This document shows, piece after piece, positions 9,503 through 21,112 of a stretch of DNA of 64,000 nt (the stretch's first letter is position 1; each line of letters begins with the position of its first letter). The DNA is from Azospirillum ramasamyi (GTDB lineage Bacteria > Pseudomonadota > Alphaproteobacteria > Azospirillales > Azospirillaceae): positions 1,002,978 to 1,066,977 of the forward strand of contig NZ_CP029829.1 in assembly GCF_003233655.1 (NCBI RefSeq), in the 5' to 3' direction. The notes under the pieces were generated by a model. The model worked only from the letters and a program-made list of their open reading frames with translations. It was not told where the DNA came from and made no database searches. The position numbers and the translations under genes are program-made.

Positions 9503-10240
9503 TCACGGTGTAGGTTTGGTGCGCGCAGGTACCGTCTCGACAGCCGTTTGCAGGGATATGGTATCACCATTGCCATCCACCAAGCCACAGAGGACGCTCT
9601 GCAGCGCCGTGCAGTCGGAGTGGCGATGGGCGGGGGGAAAACGGTCGAAGCCGCTTCCCTCGCCGAGCCCTATTAGCACCGGAACGAGACCGGCGCCATG
9701 GGCGCATTCCATGTCGATGTCGGCGTCGCCGAGAAACCAGACGTCAGGGCCCGGTTCGATCCCCGCGGGCTCCAGCGCCATGCGCACCGGGGCGAGGTGC
9801 GGCTTGTCGAACTCCGCGTCCTGGGCGCCGACGAGCTTGCCGAAATAGCGCGTCCAGCCCAGCACCTCGGCCTCGGCCCGCAGGAACTTGCCGTTCTTGT
9901 TGGAGACGACGGCCTGATAGACGCCACGCTCGTGGAAATGGCGCAGCAGCGTCTCGGCGCCGGGCAGCGGCTTCAGCCCGTCAAGATGGTGGGCCTCGAA
10001 ATAGCCATAGAAGAGGTCGCGCGCCTCGGTCCAGCGCTCGCCGAAGATTCGCGGAAAGCTGTCACGCAACGACGCCTTGATCCGCTCGCGCGCCTCCTCC
10101 GCACTCCAGGGGGCAAGGCCGAAGGATACCAGCGCATGGTTCAACGCCTCGCGCACGGTGTCCCAATTGCTGACCAGGGTGTTGTCCCAGTCATAGATGA
10201 CGGCGCGTGGCAGGGTGATGGGGGGTGGACACACGGACAA
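9503..10240 (-). CDS. HAD-family phosphatase (phosphoglycolate phosphatase-like)
   Basis: HAD motif I is VIYDWDNTLVSNW with the nucleophile Asp in D-W-D-N-T; motif II is AVVSNKNG; the motif III Lys lies near FDKPHLAP; motif IV is VWFLGDADIDMECA. A helical cap lies between motifs I and II, the layout of the Gph group. Length is 245 residues from a TTG start preceded by AGGA at seven bases. It is one gene upstream of hfq on the same strand, possibly the first gene of that operon. Substrate unknown. Confidence 0.8.
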   Translation of the reverse strand: MSVCPPPITLPRAVIYDWDNTLVSNWDTVREALNHALVSFGLAPWSAEEARERIKASLRDSFPRIFGERWTEARDLFYGYFEAHHLDGLKPLPGAETLLRHFHERGVYQAVVSNKNGKFLRAEAEVLGWTRYFGKLVGAQDAEFDKPHLAPVRMALEPAGIEPGPDVWFLGDADIDMECAHGAGLVPVLIGLGEGSGFDRFPPAHRHSDCTALQSVLCGLVDGNGDTISLQTAVETVPARTKPTP

Positions 10241-10439
10241 TCCAATTTCCTTTCCGCAGCTCTCGACGCCAGGGGATCCGTATATAGCTTATCAGGCCGC
10301 GACCGTCTGCAACCGGAGCAAATGCAACCTAAAAAAGAAATTATCGCTATTTATTCCCTTTTTATCGTTGTCTAGGATCTGTGGTTCCCGGAATTTACAA
10401 TGCATATCCGGGTATTTCAATCATCGACGGGCAACGCAA

Positions 10440-11117
10440 ATGCTAGCGCTTCTTTTTGTACTGGTTGCATTGCCATACGCCATCGTTGCAGGAATTATTC
10501 AGGAGGCTACGTATAATGAGGGCAAGCGAAAAGATATAAAGAAGAACATATTCATTTTCGCGGTTCCTGCCATATACACGACCTTAATAGACAGAAATGT
10601 TTTCATTGAGCAGTGGTTTTTCTCCATGAAGGATTTTGCGGAGATTTTTGGAGGTTTTCCGCTTATATACATAATATACCCAGCTAGCATTTATATGGCA
10701 TTTCAATTTATTTCCATTTCATTCTTTAACAAATCTGGAAATTTTAACATTATAAAATTTGCAGTATTCACGTTAATATTTTACGGGTTATTTATATATG
10801 GATTGACCAATCTTGATAAGGGTCTCCTTGGATATCAGTTTATAGTAATTTTGACGATTGCAGTCGGGTTTATGTACTTTGTTTTTATTGCTGGAATGCA
10901 CTCTGTTTTTCCAAAAATAATCCTCGCGTCGAATGTCCTGGGGTTTTTGGCGAGTTATTTTTCTGGAGAAAAATTATTCATCGACGACTATTTTGTCGTT
11001 CTAGAGCTATTCCCAGAGGTGCCGGGAGTTATCGGGTTGATTATTGTGTTGGCCTCAACGATCTGCTCCGCCTACAGCTTCGGTGTTGAAAAGGGTTGGT
11101 TCAATCACTTGGGATGA
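10440..11117 (+). CDS. AT-rich orphan integral membrane protein
   Basis: From the ATG at 10440 the frame encodes 225 residues with about seven hydrophobic segments, for example LLFVLVALPYAIVAGI, FPLIYIIYPASIYMAFQFI, FAVFTLIFYGLFIYG and FIVILTIAVGFMYFVFIAGM. Base composition is very unlike the rest of the window: ATA, TTA, TTT and AAA codons are frequent, whereas neighbours almost always end codons in G or C. No strong ribosome binding site is seen. No catalytic motif or known family was recognised. It sits alone between the hfq-side HAD gene and ntrX and is probably a recent acquisition. A strong hairpin follows at 11133. Confidence 0.7.
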   Translation: MLALLFVLVALPYAIVAGIIQEATYNEGKRKDIKKNIFIFAVPAIYTTLIDRNVFIEQWFFSMKDFAEIFGGFPLIYIIYPASIYMAFQFISISFFNKSGNFNIIKFAVFTLIFYGLFIYGLTNLDKGLLGYQFIVILTIAVGFMYFVFIAGMHSVFPKIILASNVLGFLASYFSGEKLFIDDYFVVLELFPEVPGVIGLIIVLASTICSAYSFGVEKGWFNHLG

Positions 11118-11132
11118 GTGGCTGAATGGCGG

Positions 11133-11164
11133 CGCAAGAGCGTTGATGGAACAACGCTCTTGCG
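11133..11164. terminator. Strong hairpin between the AT-rich gene and ntrX
   Basis: CGCAAGAGCGTTG (11133-11145) pairs perfectly with CAACGCTCTTGCG (11152-11164) around a six-base loop ATGGAA. It lies between the plus-strand AT-rich gene and the minus-strand ntrX stop, so it can act for both. There is no clear T run after either side. Confidence 0.6.
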
Positions 11165-11206
11165 TGCTGTGCCTTGTAAGGGAGGTGGCGACGGAGAGGG
11201 CGCCCG

Positions 11207-12607
11207 TCACTCGATGAACATCTTCCCCTTTTCGCTGCCATGGACGCCCAGCGACTTCAGCTTGCGGTGAAGGGCCGAGCGTTCCATGCCGACGAAGGAC
11301 GCGGTGCGGGAGATGTTGCCGCCGAAGCGGGTGACCTGGGCCAGCAGGTATTCGCGCTCGAACACCTCGCGCGCCTCACGCAGCGGCAGGCCCATGATCT
11401 CGCCGCCCTTGTCCCATTTCAGGACGGTCGGGGTTATGGCGCCGATCTCCGGCGGCAGGGTGTCGGCGCGGATCGGCTCCTTCGCGTCGCCCTGCGCCAT
11501 GATCAGCAGCCAGTCCACCACGTTGCGCAGCTGGCGCACGTTGCCCGGCCAGTCATAGGCCTGGAGCGCCGCCATCGCGTCCTCGCCGAACTCGCGGATC
11601 GGCAGGCCCGACGCCTCGGCGGAGCGCTGCATGAAATGGCGGGCCAGCACCGGAATGTCCTCGCGCCGCTCGGCCAGGGAGGGCACGCGGATCGGCACCA
11701 CCGACAGGCGGTAGAACAGGTCCTGGCGGAAGCGGCCCTGCTCGATCTCCGCCTGAAGGTCGCGGTTCGAGGTGGCGATGACGCGCACGTCGACCTCGAC
11801 CCGCTGGCCGCCGCCGACGCGCTCGAACACCTGTTCCTGCAGGGCGCGGACGATCTTGCCCTGGGTTTCCAGCGGCATGTCGGCGACCTCGTCCAGCAGC
11901 AGCGTGCCGCCATGGGCCTGCTCGAAGGTGCCGATCTTGCGGCCGGGGCCGTCGACGCCGGCCTCGGTGCCGAACAGCTCCATCTCCAGACGTTCCGGCC
12001 GCATGGTGGCGCAGTTCAACCCGACGAAGGGGCCGCCCGCCCGGCGCGACCGGGTATGGATCAGGCGCGCGACCACCTCCTTGCCGGCGCCGGGCGGGCC
12101 GGAGATCAGCACGCGGCTGCCGGTGGGGGCCACCTTGTCGATCGACTGGCGCACCTGGTTGACCGCGGAGGACCGGCCGATCAGTTCGGCGTCGCCGCCG
12201 GCGCGCAGCTTCAGTTCCTGGTTCTCGCGCTTCAGCCGCGCCGCCTCGATGGCACGGTCCACCATCAGCAGCAGGCGGTCGGCCTTGAACGGCTTCTCGA
12301 TGAAGTCGTAGGCGCCGATCTTGATCGCCTGCACCGCGGTCTCGATGTTGCCGTGGCCGGAAATCATGATGACCGGCAGATTCGCATGGTCGCGCATCAG
12401 CTGTTCCAGGATCTGCAGGCCGTCCAGCCTGCTGCCCTGCAGCCAGATGTCGAGCACGACGAGGCTCGGACGGCGCGCCGCCACCTGGGCGAAGGCCTGA
12501 TCGGCGTCGGCGGCCTCGCGGGTCTTGATGCCTTCGTCGTTCAGGATGCCGGCGATCAGCATCCGGATATCAGCTTCGTCGTCGACGATCAGAATGTCAT
12601 GCGCCAT
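11207..12607 (-). CDS. ntrX: Response regulator NtrX, degenerate GAFTGA loop
   Basis: A receiver domain (residues about 1-120, phospho-acceptor Asp in [10 protein letters not shown]) is followed by an AAA+ domain with Walker [14 protein letters not shown] and Walker [14 protein letters not shown] Fis-type helix-turn-helix closes the protein ([20 protein letters not shown]). The sigma-54 contact motif GAFTGA is absent: the corresponding segment reads [15 protein letters not shown]. The intact motif is present in NtrC nearby. Loss of GAFTGA is known for alphaproteobacterial NtrX, which regulates redox, respiratory and envelope genes and nitrogen response. It overlaps ntrY by 11 bases. Confidence 0.95.
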   Translation of the reverse strand: MAHDILIVDDEADIRMLIAGILNDEGIKTREAADADQAFAQVAARRPSLVVLDIWLQGSRLDGLQILEQLMRDHANLPVIMISGHGNIETAVQAIKIGAYDFIEKPFKADRLLLMVDRAIEAARLKRENQELKLRAGGDAELIGRSSAVNQVRQSIDKVAPTGSRVLISGPPGAGKEVVARLIHTRSRRAGGPFVGLNCATMRPERLEMELFGTEAGVDGPGRKIGTFEQAHGGTLLLDEVADMPLETQGKIVRALQEQVFERVGGGQRVEVDVRVIATSNRDLQAEIEQGRFRQDLFYRLSVVPIRVPSLAERREDIPVLARHFMQRSAEASGLPIREFGEDAMAALQAYDWPGNVRQLRNVVDWLLIMAQGDAKEPIRADTLPPEIGAITPTVLKWDKGGEIMGLPLREAREVFEREYLLAQVTRFGGNISRTASFVGMERSALHRKLKSLGVHGSEKGKMFIE

Positions 12608-14915
12608 GGGCTTCGTGCCTCATCTCTCCGCCGGTCTCCGCCGGCCTGTCGTCACGGCCGTCCGCGTCGTTCGCGGCCGTAACCGGGTGCGGGATGACCA
12701 GGGTCACGCGCGCCCCGGTCCCGCCTTCGCGGTCCTCCAGGGTCAGCACGCCGCCATGGTCCTCCATGATCTTCTTGACGATCGCGAGCCCCAGCCCGGT
12801 GCCCTTGGCCCGCGTCGTCACATAGGGCTCGGTCAACCGGTCGCGCTGCTCGCCGCCGGGAAGGCCCTTGCCATTGTCCTCGATGGTGACGACGACCTTT
12901 TCGCCGTCGTCCTCCACCGCGATCGACACCTCGCCGGGCGGCAGTTCCGACCCGTCGGCGGGCGGGCTGCGGCCTTCGATGGCGTCGGCCGCGTTCTGCA
13001 GCAGGTTGGTCAGCGCCTGGGAAATCTGCCGGTTGTCGCAGGCCACCGTCAGCGGTCCCGCCGGCAGCCGCGTCTCGAACCGGATCCTGCCGCTGTGCGC
13101 GCTGGATTGCAGGAACACCGCCTGCCGGACGAGATCGTTGATGTTGGCCGGCTTCATCACCGGCTGCGGCATGCGCGCGAAGGCGGAGAACTCGTCCACC
13201 ATGCGGCGGATATCGTCCACCTGCCGGACGATGGTGTCCGTGCACATGGTGAAGACCTCCGTATCGCTGGAGATCTCCTTCAGGTATTTGCGGCGCAGAC
13301 GTTCGGCCGAAAGCTGGATCGGCGTCAGCGGATTCTTGATCTCATGGGCGATGCGCCGCGCCACGTCGGCCCAGGCCGCCTTGCGCTGCGCCGAAACCAG
13401 TTCGGTGATGTCGTCGAAGGTGACGACATAGCCGCGCACGTTGCCGTCCCGCACCTCGGCGGCGATGCGGACCAGCAGGGTCAGCATCGGCTTGCCCGGT
13501 CGGCGGACATGGATCTGGTCCTGCACGACGCGGCCGGGCCGCTTCGGCGCGTTCTCCAGCAGTTCGGCCATGTCCGGCAGCAGTTCGACCAGCGGCAGGC
13601 CGACCATCCGCTCCGGATCGTCCTCGCCCAGCAGCCGCGCGGCGGACAGGTTCGGCAGATTGATGACCCCGTCGGCATCCAGGCCCAGCACGCCGGCCGA
13701 CACGCCGGACAGCACCGTCTCGGTGAAGCGGCGGCGCTCGTCCAGCAGGCGGTTGGTCGACAGCAACTCCCGCCGCTGCCCCTCGATCTCGGTGGTCATG
13801 CGGTTGAAGGCGCGGGACAGCAGGACGAACTCGTCCTCGCCCGGCGGTTCCGACACGCGGACGGTCAGGTCGCCGGCGCGCACCCGCTCGGCGGCGCCGA
13901 TCAGCGCGCTGATCGGACGGACCAGCCGGGTGGCGAAGTTCAGGCCGGCCCACACCGCCGCCAGCAGCAGCAGCATGGCGACGACCAGGAAGATCAGGGT
14001 GAAGGTGATCTGCAGGCTGCCGCGCTGGCTTTCCAGCGCGCTGTATTCCTTCACCGCCCCCTCGGCCGCCGCCATATGCTGCAGAACCCGCGGCTCCACC
14101 ATGCGGCCGACATAGAGGAAGGTGTCGGACATCCGGTCCAGGCTGACCAGGGCGCGCACGCGGTCGTCGGATTCCTTGACGATCAGCGCGACCTCGCCAT
14201 TGCGGGCCTGCTGGAGCTTCTCTTCCGGGATCGGTTCGAATTCCAGGGTGAAGGTGTAGCCGACGCGGGCGACGATGGCGCCGGTGGTGCCGTTGAAGAC
14301 GATGGCCTCCGACAGGGCGCGCAGCATCGCCTGGGTGGCGACGACCTGCTCGAACCGCTGCGGATCGCTGGAGAAGCGCGCCTCCTGCGACAGGTCGTTG
14401 GCCATGGCCAGGGCGTCGGCGCGGATGTTCTGCTGGTGCTCGTGGAGATAGGCGCTGGCGACCACCAGGGATTCGTTCACCGCCGTGCGCACGCGGTCGC
14501 TGAACCAGCTCTGCACCCCGACATAGAAGAACAGGGTCGAGAAGACGGTCATGATGATGGCGGGCGCCACCGCCAGCACGCTGAACACCAGGACCAGCCG
14601 GGTGTGCAGCCGTGACCCCGCCAGCCCGCGCCGCCGGCCGATCAGGATCGCCACGATCCGCCGCGCGATCAGCACGCCGAGCGTCAGCAGGATCGCAAGA
14701 TCGAGCGTCAGCAGAAGCGTGACCGTACGCGGGTTGGCCTGCCCGAACGGCGCGCTTTCGGTCATCGCCGCATAGGTGGCGAATCCGGCCGCGAGCGCCG
14801 CCAGCGACAGGGCAAAGGCCAGCCGCTTGCCCAGGCCGACCCGCCGGGACCATTGGAGGAACTTCTGCCAAACCGGCATCTGGCCGGCCGCAGGGGTGTC
14901 GGTTGTCAGGGGCAT
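12597..14915 (-). CDS. ntrY: Membrane sensor histidine kinase NtrY
   Basis: A 772-residue kinase with N-terminal membrane helices ([55 protein letters not shown]), a periplasmic sensing region, another helix near [23 protein letters not shown] and PAS domains, then HisKA with [20 protein letters not shown] (phospho-His) and HATPase with [18 protein letters not shown]. It partners NtrX, encoded downstream with an 11-base overlap. In Azospirillum and relatives NtrYX responds to nitrogen and redox status. A hairpin at 15059-15095 separates it from ntrC. Confidence 0.95.
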   Translation of the reverse strand: MPLTTDTPAAGQMPVWQKFLQWSRRVGLGKRLAFALSLAALAAGFATYAAMTESAPFGQANPRTVTLLLTLDLAILLTLGVLIARRIVAILIGRRRGLAGSRLHTRLVLVFSVLAVAPAIIMTVFSTLFFYVGVQSWFSDRVRTAVNESLVVASAYLHEHQQNIRADALAMANDLSQEARFSSDPQRFEQVVATQAMLRALSEAIVFNGTTGAIVARVGYTFTLEFEPIPEEKLQQARNGEVALIVKESDDRVRALVSLDRMSDTFLYVGRMVEPRVLQHMAAAEGAVKEYSALESQRGSLQITFTLIFLVVAMLLLLAAVWAGLNFATRLVRPISALIGAAERVRAGDLTVRVSEPPGEDEFVLLSRAFNRMTTEIEGQRRELLSTNRLLDERRRFTETVLSGVSAGVLGLDADGVINLPNLSAARLLGEDDPERMVGLPLVELLPDMAELLENAPKRPGRVVQDQIHVRRPGKPMLTLLVRIAAEVRDGNVRGYVVTFDDITELVSAQRKAAWADVARRIAHEIKNPLTPIQLSAERLRRKYLKEISSDTEVFTMCTDTIVRQVDDIRRMVDEFSAFARMPQPVMKPANINDLVRQAVFLQSSAHSGRIRFETRLPAGPLTVACDNRQISQALTNLLQNAADAIEGRSPPADGSELPPGEVSIAVEDDGEKVVVTIEDNGKGLPGGEQRDRLTEPYVTTRAKGTGLGLAIVKKIMEDHGGVLTLEDREGGTGARVTLVIPHPVTAANDADGRDDRPAETGGEMRHEAHGA

Positions 14916-15058
14916 GTTCCGGCGCTAATCTGTTGCCGGAAAGATACACCTCTGTTGCGGCCCTGCCAAGACGCAATGGCTCTGCCTTTCGGACAGGGCG
15001 CCAATAGGCCGGCCGATATGGGCGGTGCGGACAGTTGTGTGCCGTTGGAAGGGCATCC

Positions 15059-15095
15059 GTCCGTGCCAAGGCTGTGTCACAAATTTGGCACGGAC
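15059..15095. promoter_or_regulatory. 11-base perfect inverted repeat between ntrC and ntrY
   Basis: GTCCGTGCCAA (15059-15069) and TTGGCACGGAC (15085-15095) are perfect inverted repeats with a 15-base spacer. The element lies in the 205-base gap between the ntrC stop and ntrY start. It could be a partial terminator that lowers ntrYX read-through, or a binding site for a regulator of ntrYX. There is no T run on the minus-strand exit side. Confidence 0.55.
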
Positions 15096-15120
15096 CGGTT
15101 GTGGCGGCGCGGCGGGACCG

Positions 15121-16565
<1,445 letters not shown>

Positions 16566-16569
<4 letters not shown>

Positions 16570-17780
16570 CGACTCCCCCGGCCGCCCTTGGACCGCGAAC
16601 CAGCGTCAGAAATCTTCGAATTCCCGGTCAGTTTCGAGCCTTCGTGTTTCGAATCATCGTACATCGGCAGCGACACCTTGAAGACTGTCCGGCGAGGCTG
16701 GCTGTCGAACTCGATGGTTCCGCCATGGTCGCCTATGAGTTTCGCCACCAATGCAAGACCAAGGCCAGTCCCGTTCACCTTGCTGGTCACGAAGGGGTCG
16801 AACAGGTTCGACTGCAGGTCCTCCGGGATGCCGTCGCCATTATCCTGAACCGTCACCAGCAGCGGCAGATGCCTGCGCACGTCGCCGCCCGGCAGGGCCA
16901 TGCGGACACCATGCTGGTAGGAGGTGGTCAGAGTGATCTCGCCGCCTGATTCCGGTGCAGCTTCTGCCGCATTTTTAATCAGATTCAGGAAAACCTGCAC
17001 AAGTTGATCGCGATTGCCGTAAACGGGAGGCAGTGACGGGTCGTAACGCTCGACAAAGCGTATTTTTCGGGCAAACCCGCTCTGGGCGACCTTGCGCACA
17101 TGCTCCAGCACGGTGTGGATGTTCACCGCGGCCCGCTCCAGCGGCCGTTCGTCGGAGAACACCTCCATCCGGTTGACCAGCGCCACGATGCGGTCGGCCT
17201 CGTCGCAGATCAGGCGGGTCAGCACGCGGTCCTGCTCGCCGGCATTCTCCTCCAGCAGCTGGGCGGCGCCGCGGATGCCCGACAGCGGGTTCTTCACCTC
17301 ATGCGCCAGCATCGCCGCCATGGCGGTGACGGAGCGCGCGGCATGGCGGTGGGTCAGCGAATGGTCGATCTTGCGGGCCAGCGACCGTTCATGGATGGTC
17401 AGCACCACATGGTCGGGCGGATCGCCCATGGCCGCCACCTGGACCGTCACATGGTGCGGGCCGATGCGGGGCGTGTCGATGACGACGCCGTCCTGCGACA
17501 CCCGGCGGCTGCCGCGGCGCACCTGCTCGATCAGCCCCATCACCGGGCTGTCCGGCGGCAGCAGGTCGGGCAGCGGCATGCCCTCCATGGCGTTGGCGGA
17601 CAGGTCGAAGAACTCCTGCCCTTCCAGGTTGACGAAGCGGATTTCCCCTTTGCCGTCCACCACCAGCACCGGATCGGGCAGGCTGTTCAGCACCACCAGG
17701 GATTCCAGCCGCGGCGCCCGCGAGGCGCCCGACCGGTTGCGGCCACGCTGGCCCGGTGCGGTCATCGGTACGGGCTCCAT
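16566..17780 (-). CDS. ntrB: Nitrogen regulation sensor kinase/phosphatase NtrB
   Basis: A soluble 404-residue kinase: an N-terminal PAS domain ([20 protein letters not shown]), HisKA with [20 protein letters not shown], and HATPase with N-box [21 protein letters not shown] and [18 protein letters not shown]. It phosphorylates or dephosphorylates NtrC under control of PII. The last residues are a basic Ser/Lys/Gly-rich tail. The gene follows dusB with a one-base overlap and precedes ntrC with a four-base overlap, the standard nifR3-ntrB-ntrC operon. Confidence 0.97.
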
Positions 17781-18772
17781 CAGGCGGCCATCCTTTCGAT
17801 TGCCGGTTCGTAGAAGGCGCGGATGCGGTCGCGCACCGCTGCGGGGTCGCCCAGACGGTTGACCTCCTGCCGGAACTCGTTGGACTCGCGCAGGCCCGTC
17901 GAATACCAGGACACATGCTTGCGGGCGACCTTGATGCCGCCGTCCGTGCCGTAATGGCTCAGCATGCTGTCGAAATGCTCCAGCAGCGTTTCCATCTGCT
18001 CATGCAGCGGCGGGTCGGGCAGCCTTTCGCCGGTGCGCAGGTAATGCATGACCTGCGACGGGAACCAGGGCCGGCCGTAGCTGCCGCGGCCGATCATCAC
18101 GCCGTCGGCGCCGCTTTCAGCCAAGGCGCGGTCCACCGCCTCGAAACTGTTGATGTCGCCGTTGACCACGACGGGGATCGACACCGCGTCCTTCACATGG
18201 CGGACATAGGTCCAGTCGGCGGTGCCGGTGTAGAACTGCATGCGGGTGCGGCCATGGACCGTCACCATCCTGATGCCGCACTGTTCGGCGATGCGGGCGA
18301 GGTTGGGAGCGTTGCGGTTGGTCTCGTCCCAGCCCAGCCGCATCTTCAGCGTCACCGGGATGCGGACGGCCTTCACCACCGCCTCCAGGATGCGGCCGGC
18401 CAACGCCTCGTCCCGCATCAGGGAGGAGCCGGCATGGCCGTTGACCACCTTCTTCACCGGACAGCCGAAATTGATGTCGACGACCGCGGCGCCGCGATCC
18501 TCGTTCAGCTTCGCCGCCTCGGCCATCACCTCGGGCTCGCAGCCGGCGAGCTGGACGGCCATCGGGAATTCCTCGGGCTCGGTCTCCACCATGCGCAGGG
18601 TCTGGCGGTTCTCGCGGATCATCGCCTGGCTGGCGATCATCTCCGACACCACGAGACCGCAGCCCGCCCGTTTCACCAGCCGGCGGAACGGCAGGTCGGA
18701 CACGCCCGACATGGGCGCCAGGATCACCGGTCCGGCAAGCGTGATGGGCCCGATTTTTATGGTCATTCTCAC
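17780..18772 (-). CDS. dusB: tRNA-dihydrouridine synthase DusB (NifR3)
   Basis: The 330-residue FMN enzyme reduces uridine in the tRNA D-loop. Visible signatures are [16 protein letters not shown] near the N-terminus, the catalytic cysteine loop [29 protein letters not shown], and [14 protein letters not shown] at the FMN-phosphate site. It was named nifR3 because it heads the ntrBC operon in Rhodobacter, Rhizobium and Azospirillum, as it does here. A sigma-70 type promoter is visible just upstream. Confidence 0.96.
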   Translation of the reverse strand: MRMTIKIGPITLAGPVILAPMSGVSDLPFRRLVKRAGCGLVVSEMIASQAMIRENRQTLRMVETEPEEFPMAVQLAGCEPEVMAEAAKLNEDRGAAVVDINFGCPVKKVVNGHAGSSLMRDEALAGRILEAVVKAVRIPVTLKMRLGWDETNRNAPNLARIAEQCGIRMVTVHGRTRMQFYTGTADWTYVRHVKDAVSIPVVVNGDINSFEAVDRALAESGADGVMIGRGSYGRPWFPSQVMHYLRTGERLPDPPLHEQMETLLEHFDSMLSHYGTDGGIKVARKHVSWYSTGLRESNEFRQEVNRLGDPAAVRDRIRAFYEPAIERMAA

Positions 18773-18791
18773 CTGCCCGTTTGATGGGCAA

Positions 18792-18820
18792 AAATACGAA
18801 TTGCCAACATTTTAAGCAAG
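18792..18820 (-). promoter_or_regulatory. Candidate sigma-70 promoter of the dusB-ntrBC operon
   Basis: On the minus strand TTGCTT (18820-18815) and TATTTT (18797-18792) are separated by 17 bases, each close to consensus, with a locally AT-rich surround. Transcription would start about 20-25 bases before the dusB ATG at 18772, a short leader. This promoter would supply basal ntrBC expression. Confidence 0.55.
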
Positions 18821-18879
18821 TTATCACGCGGCCAGGGCTTTCTGCAAGTGCGAAGCCCGGGGCGGCGGTCAGGCATCCC

Positions 18880-19707
18880 CTACCAGGCCCATTGCCGGAT
18901 CAGCACATTCGACACGAATTTGACGCCGGGATAGGCGAGCGTCGCCAGCAGATAGACGATCAGCATCGTCCGCGCCGCCGTCCGCCCGCGCACGCCGGTG
19001 CGGTATTCCGCCAGCAGCAGCAGGCCGATCACCACGAAGGTCGCGAGCGACAGCAGGCTCTTGTGGTCGGTGCGGAACAGCAGCCCCTGCTCGAAATACA
19101 GCACCGCCATGCCGGTGGCGAGGCCGGCGCCGAGAATCACCTCCGACGCGATCAGCAGGCGCAGCTGCAGCCGTTCGCTCTCCGCCACCGGCGGCAGGAA
19201 ACGGCTGAGGGGCGTCGGCCGCTTGGTCTTCAAGGCCCGCGTCTGCAGCACCGCGGCCAGCGACGCCACGGCGCTGAGCGTCAGCAGGGCATAGGTGAAG
19301 ACCGACACGGCGATGTGCAGGTCGATCCACACGCCGGGAGCGTTGCCGCGCATGACCGGACCCGGCGCATCCTCGGTCAGGGTGGCGAACAGGCAGACGA
19401 CCAGAAGATAGGGCAGCAGCAGCGGCGCCAGCCTCCAGGCCGTGCCATGGAACAGGCAGAGCCCGATGAACAGCGCCATGCAGGCGGCGGTCGTCACCCA
19501 CAGCGCGGTTGAAAAGCCGGTGTGCCACTGCCCCGCGACCTGCAGGACCGCCCAGATGCCCGGACCGGCGGCGGCGAGCAGCAGGGCGCCCCAGAAGGAC
19601 CAGCCGCGCCCCTCCACCCCCTGCCCCGCGATGCGCCGGTAGGGATAGAAGGCCGCCGGCACCAGGGTCACCAGGGCCGTCAGGCTCAAGAGGATGTTCT
19701 GCGACAT
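18880..19707 (-). CDS. Cytochrome c assembly (CcsA/YpjD-like) membrane protein
   Basis: From the internal ATG at 19707 the product is 275 residues with about eight hydrophobic segments (LLSLTALVTLVPAAFYPY, FWGALLLAAAGPGIWAVLQV, LLPYLLVVCLFATL, LHIAVSVFTYALLTLSAVAS). The longer frame to 19824 adds an unlikely Gly-rich N-terminus. The layout matches the CcsA/CcmC superfamily YpjD group of heme-handling or cytochrome c biogenesis proteins. Its direct role is not known. It diverges from ispDF and lies upstream of dusB on the same strand. Confidence 0.75.
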   Translation of the reverse strand: MSQNILLSLTALVTLVPAAFYPYRRIAGQGVEGRGWSFWGALLLAAAGPGIWAVLQVAGQWHTGFSTALWVTTAACMALFIGLCLFHGTAWRLAPLLLPYLLVVCLFATLTEDAPGPVMRGNAPGVWIDLHIAVSVFTYALLTLSAVASLAAVLQTRALKTKRPTPLSRFLPPVAESERLQLRLLIASEVILGAGLATGMAVLYFEQGLLFRTDHKSLLSLATFVVIGLLLLAEYRTGVRGRTAARTMLIVYLLATLAYPGVKFVSNVLIRQWAW

Positions 19708-19899
19708 GGACCCGAACGCACTCCCGTCTTTCCGCCCCGACATGCCGCCGCCGTCATGTGGCCCCGTCATGTGGCCATTGACCCGCCGGGAACCGTCCGG
19801 CGATGAAACAGGCAGGCTCGGCACTTGGCGGAACCACGGCGACAGGCTAGGCTCCGCGACGTTTCCGTCAAGTGGCTATCATATCTTACGGTTTGCCTC

Positions 19900-21072
19900 A
19901 TGCCCACCCGCATCGCGCCCACCTGCATCGCTCTGATCGTCGCCGGAGGATCCGGCCAGCGGTTCGGGTCCGAACGGCCGAAGCAATATCTCGACCTCGC
20001 CGGCAAGCCGGTGCTGCGCCGGACGGTGGAGGCCTTCCTGCGCCATCCGCAGGTCGGCGGCATCCGCGTCGTCATCGACCCGGCCTGGCGCGACGCCTAT
20101 GACGCCGCGGTCGCGGGTCTGGGCCTGCCCGACCCGGTGGCCGGCGGAGCCAGCCGGCAGGACTCGGTGCGCAACGGGCTGGAGGCGCTGGCCGCCGACG
20201 GTGCCCCCGAGCTCGTGCTGATCCATGACGCCGCCCGCCCCCTGATCGACGACTCCACCATCGCCGCGGTGATCGAATCCCTGCGCGACAAACCCGGCGC
20301 CATCGCCGCGGTTCCGGTGGCCGACACGCTGAAGCGCGGCAACGGCGGCACCATCTGCGCGACGGTGGACCGCGAGGGGCTGTGGCGGGCGCAGACCCCG
20401 CAGGGCTTCCGTTTCCCCGCCATCCTGGAGGCGCACCGCTCCGCCGCCGGGCTGTCGCTGACCGACGATGCCGCGGTGGCGGAGCGCGCCGGGCTGGCCA
20501 TCGCCCTGGTGCCGTCCAAGGAGGACAATTTCAAGGTGACCACCCCCGACGACCTGACCCACGCCACCCGCGCGATCATGAGCAGCCTGTGGGACGTGCG
20601 GACCGGCAGCGGGTTCGATGTCCATCGCTTCACCGACGGCGATTTCGTGACGCTTTGCGGCCTGCGCGTGCCGCACAGCCATGGGCTGGAAGGCCATTCG
20701 GACGCCGATGTCGGCCTGCACGCGCTGACCGACGCGATCCTGGGCGCGCTGGCCGCCGGCGATATCGGCAGCCACTTCCCGCCCAGCGATCCGCGCTGGC
20801 GCGGCGCCGACAGCGCCAAGTTCCTGCGCCATGCCGCCGATCTGGTGGCGGAGCGTGGCGGCGTCATCGCCCATGCCGACGTGACGATCATCTGCGAGCG
20901 GCCCAAAATCGGTCCCCACCGCGCCGCGATGGCCGAGCGGATCGCCGAGATCCTGGGTATCGAACTCGGGCGGGTCAGCGTCAAGGCGACCACCACCGAA
21001 GAGCTGGGTTTCACCGGCCGGCGCGAGGGCATCGCCGCGCAGGCGGTGGCGACCATCCGGCTTCCCGGATAA
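19900..21072 (+). CDS. ispDF: Bifunctional MEP-pathway enzyme IspDF
   Basis: A fusion of two isoprenoid enzymes in 390 residues. The N-terminal IspD half (about 1-230) has [20 protein letters not shown] and [13 protein letters not shown], and attaches CMP to MEP. The C-terminal IspF half begins [13 protein letters not shown] with the metal-binding Asp/His pair, then [19 protein letters not shown] and [18 protein letters not shown], and makes the cyclic diphosphate. The fusion is common in alphaproteobacteria. The ATG at 19900 is chosen because IspD homologues begin shortly before ALIVAGG. Confidence 0.96.
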   Translation: MPTRIAPTCIALIVAGGSGQRFGSERPKQYLDLAGKPVLRRTVEAFLRHPQVGGIRVVIDPAWRDAYDAAVAGLGLPDPVAGGASRQDSVRNGLEALAADGAPELVLIHDAARPLIDDSTIAAVIESLRDKPGAIAAVPVADTLKRGNGGTICATVDREGLWRAQTPQGFRFPAILEAHRSAAGLSLTDDAAVAERAGLAIALVPSKEDNFKVTTPDDLTHATRAIMSSLWDVRTGSGFDVHRFTDGDFVTLCGLRVPHSHGLEGHSDADVGLHALTDAILGALAAGDIGSHFPPSDPRWRGADSAKFLRHAADLVAERGGVIAHADVTIICERPKIGPHRAAMAERIAEILGIELGRVSVKATTTEELGFTGRREGIAAQAVATIRLPG

Positions 21073-21112
21073 AATCCAACTCCGACGACGCCACCAAGCG
21101 GGAGAGGCCGCC

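Noticed and set aside
10241..11206. Mobile element or genomic island around the AT-rich gene
   Set aside because: No transposase, integrase, tRNA, or flanking direct repeat was visible; only composition suggests transfer.
12525..14615. A 696-codon open frame on the plus strand
   Set aside because: It is antisense to ntrY, has no family features and shows the His/Gln/Arg-rich composition typical of shadow frames in GC-rich DNA.
15084..15105. Sigma-54 promoter candidate (TTGGCACGGACCGGTTGT) before ntrY
   Set aside because: The -12 element is not at the required spacing from the GG: TTGT comes two bases late and lacks GC. The sequence is also on the wrong strand for ntrY.
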